Assembly: GCF_001305575.3 (NCBI RefSeq)
Contig: NZ_CP012373.2
Location: forward strand, 3,048,261-3,112,260
Length of the DNA: 64,000 nucleotides
Direction of reading: 5' to 3'
Source: Beggiatoa leptomitoformis
Lineage (GTDB): Bacteria > Pseudomonadota > Gammaproteobacteria > Beggiatoales > Beggiatoaceae
A model generated the notes under the pieces. It was not told where the DNA came from and searched no databases. It saw only the letters and a list, made by a program, of their open reading frames with translations. This document shows, piece by piece, positions 58,001 through 64,000 of the stretch (its first letter is position 1; each line of letters begins with the position of its first letter). Position numbers and translations under genes: made by a program.

Positions 58001-59175
58001 GTCAAAACGCCATCCTCGTGATTAATGCAGGCTCTTCCAGCATTAAATTTTCCTTATTCGCCATCAATGAAGGCGAAGAACAAGCACTAGAACTTATCTA
58101 TCGTGGCAACATGTCTGGTTTAGGGACACATGCCCATTTTGTAGCCAAAAATGCGATAGGCTTAAAACTACTTGAAGAAGATTTAGGGACAGCCACCCAC
58201 GAAGCTGCGTTTACCCGTTTACTGAGTTGGATGGAAGAACGTGACGATGGTTTAACACTTTATGCAGTTGGACATCGCGTTGTACACGGCGGAGTGACCT
58301 TTACCAAACCCGTAGAAGTCACACCCGAAATTTTCCAACAGCTAGAAGCACTGGGTTCACTCGCGCCCCTGCACCAACCGCATAACCTTGCACCGATTCA
58401 AGTGTTAGACAAACTGAAGGGACATTTACCACAAGTTGCCTGCTTTGATACCGCGTTCCATACCACGCAAACATTAACAGCACAACGCTTTGGCATTCCT
58501 CGTGAATACACCGAACAAGGTATAAAACGCTATGGATTTCATGGACTATCCTATGAATACATTGCACAAAAAATGCCTTCAGTGGTTGGTAAATTACCAG
58601 AAAAAGTCGTGGTTGCTCATTTAGGCAATGGTTCTAGCATGTGCGCAATACGCAACGGCAAAAGCGTTGCCTCCACTATGGGTTTTACCGCGCTAGACGG
58701 ACTACCGATGGGAACACGTACAGGTGCGATTGACGCGGGTGTCATCCTCCATTTCTTAAATCAAGGCATGGACGTAAAAGAGCTAACCAAACTCCTTTAC
58801 AACCGCTCAGGCTTATTAGGCGTGTCGGGCATCAGCAACGACATGGAAACCCTCTTAGCCAGCGATTCCCCCCATGCGAAAGAAGCCATAGACTACTTCA
58901 TCTATCGCATTGGTTGTGAACTAGGTTCAATGACTTCTACTATCAATGGAATAGATGCTCTAGTCTTTACCGCAGGCATTGGCGAATATGCCAGTCTTAT
59001 CCGTGCGGGCGTGTGCGAAAAAGCAGAATGGTTAGGTATAAAACTTAATCCCGAAGCGAATGCTAAACATGCGTCATGTATTAGCACCCCTGACAGCCGT
59101 GTTTCAGTCTGGGTAATTCCTACCAACGAAGAAAAAATGATTGCACAACACACCTTGCGAATACTAAAGGGATAG
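57997..59175 (+). CDS. ackA: Acetate (acyl) kinase
   Basis: 392 residues from ATG 57997, overlapping the upstream stop; the longer frame from 57949 is rejected. Acyl-phosphate + ADP to carboxylate + ATP. Motifs: VINAGSSSIKFSLF, the substrate Arg/His in GHRVVHGG, FDTAFH, ATP loop HLGNGSSMCAI. Butyrate kinase-like specificity cannot be excluded given its partner. Confidence 0.95.
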   Translation: MSQNAILVINAGSSSIKFSLFAINEGEEQALELIYRGNMSGLGTHAHFVAKNAIGLKLLEEDLGTATHEAAFTRLLSWMEERDDGLTLYAVGHRVVHGGVTFTKPVEVTPEIFQQLEALGSLAPLHQPHNLAPIQVLDKLKGHLPQVACFDTAFHTTQTLTAQRFGIPREYTEQGIKRYGFHGLSYEYIAQKMPSVVGKLPEKVVVAHLGNGSSMCAIRNGKSVASTMGFTALDGLPMGTRTGAIDAGVILHFLNQGMDVKELTKLLYNRSGLLGVSGISNDMETLLASDSPHAKEAIDYFIYRIGCELGSMTSTINGIDALVFTAGIGEYASLIRAGVCEKAEWLGIKLNPEANAKHASCISTPDSRVSVWVIPTNEEKMIAQHTLRILKG

Positions 59176-59203
59176 GTTTGTAATCATATAGTCAGTTATT
59201 CAG

Positions 59204-59234
59204 TTTGACACAGAGCGATTAGTGCTGTGTCAAA
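59204..59234. terminator. Hairpin between convergent ackA and rpn genes
   Basis: TTTGACACAG (59204-59213) pairs with CTGTGTCAAA (59225-59234). Short AT-rich flanks but no long T-run. Confidence 0.55.
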
Positions 59235-59260
59235 CACATACTATTCTCTCGTTATACGTT

Positions 59261-60076
59261 TCATTTTACCTTAGAAAAAGCGGATAAATCTGTAATAATT
59301 AACCCCGTATATTTCAGCACGGTTTCAATAGACATTCCATCAGCCAACATAACTCGTGCAGTTTCCAAACGAGCTTGTTTATCACCTTCTTGTTTTCCTT
59401 CCTCTTTAAACCGCTGTTTTGCCTTTTCCCATGCGGCTTCATCCTTAATTTGCGCCAGCGTGTCTCTATCAATATTCAGTTTACGAATAATGTCTAAAAT
59501 TGCTTGAAACATCTTTTCTGAATAATTATTTTCTTCTAATTTGCCATCTAATGAATCTTCTATTAACTCTAACCACCGTTTGATTTTTGGCGGCGTTTTA
59601 TCATTCACCAAGCGAGGACAAAGAAAGACTAAACGATGTGGATAAATAGATAATTTGCACCCACGTTCATCCGTTGGGTTCATATCACTGACGGCACAAC
59701 TAAAGTCGACACTGCCATCACGTGGAACACTGGTTAAAACAACGATGGTGTAAACGGTTCGTTCAAAATTATATTCTTGAAAACTGCCTATCTGTTCGAC
59801 CAAACTCACCAGATGGTAGTATAAAAAACGGTCAAAAAAGTCTTCTTCTTTGATATGTTGAATTTCAACGACTATTCGTTGTTCTATGTCCTCAGCGAAT
59901 AAATCATATTTGCTACGCACAAACCCGACGGGATTAGGATATTCATATTCGGTATGAACTTTATCAATATGAATATTAATATCTAATACATCATTAACAA
60001 ATTGGGTAAAGGTTTCAGGTTGACCAAAAGCTTGCTTAAATATCGCGCCGTATTTTAGGGGGACAACTTCTATCAC
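59261..60076 (-). CDS. Rpn-family PD-(D/E)XK nuclease, tandem copy A
   Basis: 271 residues, GTG start (GTG ATA GAA) with AGGAG seven bases upstream. Residues 1-230 are almost identical to copies B and C and hold a PD-(D/E)XK_2 nuclease core: D58 (SKYDLFAEDI), E71 and Q73 (VVEIQH). The C-terminal tail from about 230 differs: EEGKQEGDKQARLETARVML, ending TDLSAFSKVK. At the place where B and C have an internal ATG it has AAA. Rpn proteins are DNases first named for promoting recombination, and E. coli members have been reported to protect against phage. Last gene of the tandem operon, ten bases after copy B. Confidence 0.85.
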   Translation of the reverse strand: MIEVVPLKYGAIFKQAFGQPETFTQFVNDVLDINIHIDKVHTEYEYPNPVGFVRSKYDLFAEDIEQRIVVEIQHIKEEDFFDRFLYYHLVSLVEQIGSFQEYNFERTVYTIVVLTSVPRDGSVDFSCAVSDMNPTDERGCKLSIYPHRLVFLCPRLVNDKTPPKIKRWLELIEDSLDGKLEENNYSEKMFQAILDIIRKLNIDRDTLAQIKDEAAWEKAKQRFKEEGKQEGDKQARLETARVMLADGMSIETVLKYTGLIITDLSAFSKVK

Positions 60077-60086
60077 AAGGAAACTC

Positions 60087-60221
60087 CTATGGTATTTTGA
60101 ACAAAGCGGATAAATCAGCCACGGCTAATCCTGTTAATTCTGCGGTTTCTTCCAGACTGAAGCCTTTTTCGCGTAGTTTTCGTGCAGTTTCCAAACGAGC
60201 TCGTTTATCACCTTCTTCCAT
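60087..60221 (-). CDS. Candidate intragenic small protein (C-terminal part of Rpn copy B)
   Basis: 44 residues, same frame as copy B, from ATG 60221 in TTTAAGGAAGAAGGTATGG: AAGGA sits seven bases before the ATG. It contains the helical tail that in E. coli RpnA is reported to be made separately as a small inhibitor of the long nuclease. Inferred from the ribosome site and position only. Confidence 0.5.
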   Translation of the reverse strand: MEEGDKRARLETARKLREKGFSLEETAELTGLAVADLSALFKIP

Positions 60222-60902
60222 ACCTTCTTCCTTAAACCGCTGTTTTGCCTTTTCCCATGCAGCTTCATCCTTAATTTGCGCAAGTATGTCTCTATCAATA
60301 TTCAGTTTACGAATAATGTCTAAAATTGCTTGAAACATCTTTTCTGAATAATTATTTTCTTCTAGTTTGCCATCTAATGAATCTTCTATTAACTCTAACC
60401 ACCGTTTGATTTTTGGTGGGGTTTTATCATTCACCAAGCGCGGACAAAGAAAGACTAAACGATGTGGATAAATAGATAATTTACGTCCACGTTCATCAAT
60501 TGGGTTCATATCACTAACGGCACAACTAAAGTCGACACTGCCATCACGTGGAACACTGGTTAAAACAACGATGGTGTAAACGGTTCGTTCAAAATTATAT
60601 TCTTGAAAACTACCTATCTGTTCGACCAAACTCACCAGATGGTAGTATAAAAAACGGTCAAAAAAGTCTTCTTCTTTGATATGTTGAATTTCAACGACTA
60701 TTCGTTGTTCTATGTCCTCAGCGAATAAATCATATTTGCTACGCACAAACCCGACAGGATTAGGATATTCATATTCGGTATGAACTTTATCAATATGAAT
60801 ATTAATATCTAATACATCATTAACAAATTGGGTAAAGGTTTCAGGTTGACCAAAGGCTTGCTTAAATATCGCGCCGTATTTTAGGGGGACAACTTCTATC
60901 AC
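60087..60902 (-). CDS. Rpn-family PD-(D/E)XK nuclease, tandem copy B
   Basis: 271 residues, GTG start with AGGAG upstream, identical in its nuclease core to copy C. The tail EEGMEEGDKRARLETARKLR, ending LTGLAVADLSALFKIP, is shared with copy C. Inside the gene, AAGGA then ATG (60221) seven bases on could start a 44-residue C-terminal protein. Middle gene; ten-base gaps on both sides indicate one transcript. Confidence 0.85.
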   Translation of the reverse strand: MIEVVPLKYGAIFKQAFGQPETFTQFVNDVLDINIHIDKVHTEYEYPNPVGFVRSKYDLFAEDIEQRIVVEIQHIKEEDFFDRFLYYHLVSLVEQIGSFQEYNFERTVYTIVVLTSVPRDGSVDFSCAVSDMNPIDERGRKLSIYPHRLVFLCPRLVNDKTPPKIKRWLELIEDSLDGKLEENNYSEKMFQAILDIIRKLNIDRDILAQIKDEAAWEKAKQRFKEEGMEEGDKRARLETARKLREKGFSLEETAELTGLAVADLSALFKIP

Positions 60903-60912
60903 AAGGAAACTC

Positions 60913-61071
60913 CTATGGTATTTTGAACAAAGCGGATAAATCAGCCACGGCTAATCCTGTTAATTCTGCGGTTTCTTCCAGACTGAAGCCTTTTTCGCGT
61001 AGTTTTCGTGCGGTTTCTAAGCGAGCTTGTTTATCACCCTCTTCTTTTCCTATTTGTAAGCCCTCTTCCAT
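60913..61071 (-). CDS. Candidate intragenic small protein (C-terminal part of Rpn copy C)
   Basis: 52 residues from ATG 61071, preceded by AAGGAGGAGGGT, an even stronger ribosome site than in copy B. Same role hypothesis as for copy B. Confidence 0.5.
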   Translation of the reverse strand: MEEGLQIGKEEGDKQARLETARKLREKGFSLEETAELTGLAVADLSALFKIP

Positions 61072-61752
61072 ACCCTCCTCCTTAAACCGCTGTTTTGCCT
61101 TTTCCCATGCAGCTTCATCCTTAATTTGCGCCAGTATGTCTCTATCAATATTCAGTTTACGAATAATGTCTAAAATTGCTTGAAACATCTTTTCTGAATA
61201 ATTATTTTCTTCTAATTTGCCATCTAATGAATCTTCTATTAACTCTAACCATCGTTTGATTTTTGGCGGCGTTTTATCATTCACCAAGCGCGGACAAAGA
61301 AAGACTAAACGATGTGGATAAATAGATAATTTACGTCCACGTTCATCAATTGGGTTCATATCACTAACGGCACAACTAAAGTCGACACTGCCATCACGTG
61401 GAACACTGGTTAAAACAACGATGGTGTAAACGGTTCGTTCAAAATTATATTCTTGAAAACTGCCTATCTGTTCGACCAAACTTACCAGATGGTAGTATAA
61501 AAAACGGTCAAAAAAGTCTTCTTCTTTGATATGTTGAATTTCAACGACAATTCGTTGTTCTATGTCCTCAGCGAATAAATCATATTTGCTACGCACAAAT
61601 CCGACTGGATTAGGATATTCATATTCGGTATGAACTTTATCAATATGAATATTAATGTCTAATACATCATTAACAAATTGGGTAAAGGTTTCAGGTTGAC
61701 CAAAGGCTTGCTTAAATATCGCGCCGTATTTTAGGGGGACAACTTCTATCAT
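60913..61752 (-). CDS. Rpn-family PD-(D/E)XK nuclease, tandem copy C
   Basis: 279 residues, ATG start (the other two use GTG); first gene of the operon. Same nuclease core. Its tail has an in-frame eight-residue expansion of the Glu/Gly-rich linker (MEEGLQIGKEEGDKQ). Upstream lies a 224-base gap shared with the divergent GTPase gene. Confidence 0.85.
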   Translation of the reverse strand: MIEVVPLKYGAIFKQAFGQPETFTQFVNDVLDINIHIDKVHTEYEYPNPVGFVRSKYDLFAEDIEQRIVVEIQHIKEEDFFDRFLYYHLVSLVEQIGSFQEYNFERTVYTIVVLTSVPRDGSVDFSCAVSDMNPIDERGRKLSIYPHRLVFLCPRLVNDKTPPKIKRWLELIEDSLDGKLEENNYSEKMFQAILDIIRKLNIDRDILAQIKDEAAWEKAKQRFKEEGMEEGLQIGKEEGDKQARLETARKLREKGFSLEETAELTGLAVADLSALFKIP

Positions 61753-61864
61753 TTTGGAGTCTCTATCTTATATTTTGTGGACAAAACGATTCTAGTATAA
61801 CCAATACATTATTTTCAGTAGCGTTAAGTACATTACATTGTGGCTATTTTTATTAGGAGAAACG

Positions 61865-61906
61865 ATGATATGTAAACCCACCACTTTGCTATCTCATTTG
61901 TCGTGA
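61865..61906 (+). other. 13-codon upstream reading frame with strong ribosome site
   Basis: TTAGGAGAAACGATG leads into MICKPTTLLSHLS and a stop at 61904. It lies 70 bases before the GTPase start. Could be a leader peptide or a decoy; too short to judge. Confidence 0.3.
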
Positions 61907-61976
61907 CAAGTTTGAAAAAAAACGGTAAGATTTTGACCTTGTTTAAATTTTTGAGCAAATATATTTAGGATAAGCC

Positions 61977-64000
61977 ATGAGTATTCAAGATAAACAAAGG
62001 GAATTTACAGTATCTTTACAATCACTTGTTAAGTACATACAAAATCGATTAGACGAGATTGAAAGTAATTTTGAAAAGGCAAAGCTTAAAGAACCTGCTT
62101 GTCAAGAGGTTTACAGTCAGACGTGGAAACCTAGATTAAAAAAATTACGTGATAAAGCAGAGCAACTACAAAGATTAACCGCTATTCGCCCCAGCCTTTG
62201 TGTTATGGGTAAACAAAATCAAGGTAAGACGAGTTTGTTACAAAGTTGGTTAGGAAATGCAATCGGTGGTATTCAAGAAATGTCTTACTTACCTGTTGGT
62301 GATTCTGACACAACAGCTTGTTTAGTTCGTTTAACAAAGGGAAGTTCGTTTCCCGATGAGCCTTCTACACATTATCTCCATGTGGAATTATTTCCTACCG
62401 ACTTTGAACCGACAATTCAAAGACCTACACTTCGCTTGCAAAAAAAAACCATTCGTTTGTTGCGCACAGTGGATGAACCCATACGGATAGATAAACCTTT
62501 TCATGTTTGTCGTTTCCCTGTCTTGCCTGAAGATGATGATTTTTATTTGGAAGAACATAATCATCTTTCCTATAAAATAAGCGAAACAGGTAACATTCAA
62601 TTATCTGACATACAATGGCATATCAAGCAAGTCACGATTCCTGTTGCTCTACCTGCTCAAAAGTTGAGTATTGCCGAACAAACCATAGATACTTTGGACA
62701 TTATTGATGCCCCCGGTGCGGATTCGATGAATCTTGTTGGCAATTATTCTGAGTGGAAAAAAACTAAAAACACTGCCGTTTTTACCAGTGCTACACATGA
62801 AATTGACGTATTACTCATTGTTTGTTCCTCCGACCCTGCCGCTATGGCAATTGGTGGGCAATTTCAAGACACCGTATGGTCACCTTGGCAAAAACGATGT
62901 CAAGGACAAGGAAATGGACGCTTGTTATTGAGCTTTACTCATGCAGCGGTCTTGTTTAAAAAAATAAGTAACACGCTTAAAAAAGAGGATACTGAAAGGG
63001 AAATTGCAAAAAATCCCAATCAGTCCAAAGAATATGTAAAAAACTATGCGGAAACAAATTTTTATAGCACTATTTTTAAGAATGTCATTTCACCGTTGAT
63101 GAGTGCGGAGAGGGATGAACAACCCCTTATCTCTACTGATTTAGCAACATGGCCTCCCATATTCTTTTTTGAACGACATGAGGAGGACTTGGAACAATTT
63201 GATATTCAAGCTGATTGTGCAGAACAAGTAAGCAGTCAGCTATGTCAACGACTAGAAGAGTATGGTGATGCTGCTCATGAAGATAGTACATTGCCATGGG
63301 GTGAACGCTGTGTGTTGAGACTGGTAAAGGACTGGTCTGATTGTAATGTCATTGACCCATCAGAACGGCGATGTATTCAAAAATGGTTAATTCACGTACT
63401 TGTTGCTTTGCTTGATCCAAACAATCGTGGTTTTAAGTTGTTTACCAAAACAATTACAAATTATGCAACCGTCGGTCCGATTGCAAACAATCATTGTAGT
63501 GAAAGAAAGCGACACGCAGATGATTTATGTCGTCAATTTGATGATTTTTTGAGTGAAATTAATCAACCGCAAAATCGTATTAATGCAATTAATGAACTCA
63601 ACACAGTTAAAGAATTCTTAAAAAGTATATGGGTTGTAAAAGATGGGTTACTCGGGATACAACCATTTCGCTTAGGTAATGTGTGTCGTTCTCGAATTGC
63701 TAGTGTTGAAGAAACGATTAAAAATCCACTTTCCACACAGCCCTCTTTTGAATATAACGATATTATTCAAGATGTCGTTGATGATGCTGTTGATCAGCTA
63801 AAGGCGATTACTTCTACAACTGCGGATGTAAAAGATAAGTTAAAACGCGCTCTAAAAGAATGTCTGATTGAAGATTATGCGTTAGTTATGTTTAAGAAAC
63901 ATAATGAATACATCATCAAAACCAAAGTAGAGCGACTGAAACGCTTGCAAAGCATTTGTTTGGAACGTCTTGTGAGAGTAATGGCATATTTGGTTGATGC
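61977..64000 (+). CDS. Large dynamin-like GTPase, N-terminal 674 residues (runs off window)
   Basis: Starts at ATG 61977 with AGGA seven bases upstream and is open to the window end, so the full protein exceeds 674 residues. After a helical lead (about 1-70) comes a P-loop GKQNQGKTS (G78-S86), a switch-I-like DSDTTACL (about 109-116), the G3 motif DIIDAPGADS (D244-G247) and a possible G4 region after LLIVCSSDP. Long helical segments follow (from about 430). This is the organisation of bacterial dynamin-like or related membrane-acting GTPases; some of these belong to defence systems. It diverges from the Rpn operon. No transmembrane segment seen in the visible part; the C terminus, where a membrane paddle would be, is missing. 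Confidence 0.7.
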   Translation, partial: MSIQDKQREFTVSLQSLVKYIQNRLDEIESNFEKAKLKEPACQEVYSQTWKPRLKKLRDKAEQLQRLTAIRPSLCVMGKQNQGKTSLLQSWLGNAIGGIQEMSYLPVGDSDTTACLVRLTKGSSFPDEPSTHYLHVELFPTDFEPTIQRPTLRLQKKTIRLLRTVDEPIRIDKPFHVCRFPVLPEDDDFYLEEHNHLSYKISETGNIQLSDIQWHIKQVTIPVALPAQKLSIAEQTIDTLDIIDAPGADSMNLVGNYSEWKKTKNTAVFTSATHEIDVLLIVCSSDPAAMAIGGQFQDTVWSPWQKRCQGQGNGRLLLSFTHAAVLFKKISNTLKKEDTEREIAKNPNQSKEYVKNYAETNFYSTIFKNVISPLMSAERDEQPLISTDLATWPPIFFFERHEEDLEQFDIQADCAEQVSSQLCQRLEEYGDAAHEDSTLPWGERCVLRLVKDWSDCNVIDPSERRCIQKWLIHVLVALLDPNNRGFKLFTKTITNYATVGPIANNHCSERKRHADDLCRQFDDFLSEINQPQNRINAINELNTVKEFLKSIWVVKDGLLGIQPFRLGNVCRSRIASVEETIKNPLSTQPSFEYNDIIQDVVDDAVDQLKAITSTTADVKDKLKRALKECLIEDYALVMFKKHNEYIIKTKVERLKRLQSICLERLVRVMAYLVD

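Noticed and set aside
59261-61752. Long direct repeats as a possible CRISPR or satellite array
   Set aside because: The repeat unit is about 830 bases and is a whole coding gene; there are no short repeats with unique spacers anywhere in the window.

Overview
The window looks like chromosome from an AT-rich gammaproteobacterium. The protein set (groES/groEL with CIRCE, RsmD, DapE, RodA/MltB/RlpA, urease, a CcoS-type oxidase assembly protein, a DAHL-like sensor cyclase, many palindromic repeats and IS copies) fits a filamentous sulfur bacterium of the Beggiatoa/Thiotrichales kind. That placement is inferred from remembered family resemblance, not from a search.

Layout. 1-9.7 kb is mostly housekeeping on the minus strand: PBP1C (cut by the window edge), a membrane adenylate cyclase translationally coupled to a di-haem cytochrome c peroxidase, a Pat-type acetyltransferase on the plus strand, a metallophosphoesterase and dapE. 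9.8-13.9 kb is a decayed accessory region. It holds a DNA methyltransferase/nuclease fusion split by an 851-bp IS5/IS427-type element, relics of a second related gene, a candidate structured RNA and a small orphan protein. 13.9-19.2 kb holds a PilZ protein, a GT39-like membrane glycosyltransferase, an rsmD operon and an aldo/keto reductase. 19.2-23.5 kb is accessory again: one fused DUF2442/antitoxin-like gene is interrupted twice by inverted copies of the same IS, followed by a membrane protein framed by two palindromic repeats. 23.5-45.5 kb is core: groESL, znuB, ileS, argS with a SPOR protein, the dacA-rlpA-mltB-rodA wall cluster, a FixJ-type regulator, maeB, a universal stress protein and a CHASE histidine kinase. 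46-53 kb holds a ferredoxin reductase, IS relics, efp, tRNA-Gln, rpsI-rplM and a reduced ureB-ureC pair. 53-59 kb holds ribD, an orphan MotB/ZorB-like stator protein, ccoS, fabI, a MaoC-phosphotransacetylase and ackA. 59.2-64 kb ends with three tandem Rpn-type PD-(D/E)XK nuclease genes, divergent from a large dynamin-like GTPase that runs off the window.

How the genes fit together. Acyl-phosphate and acetyl-CoA chemistry recurs: Pat, a malic enzyme fused to a phosphotransacetylase domain, a MaoC-phosphotransacetylase and acetate kinase. Peptidoglycan synthesis and remodelling is represented by PBP1C, RodA, MltB, RlpA and a D,D-carboxypeptidase. The most unusual material is the Rpn triplet, where two of three copies carry a strong internal ribosome site and ATG that would give a separate small C-terminal protein, next to a dynamin-like GTPase. 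Other notable material is the two IS-broken accessory genes, both of which can be rebuilt exactly in frame by removing the IS and one TA, and the candidate non-coding RNA near 12.9 kb.
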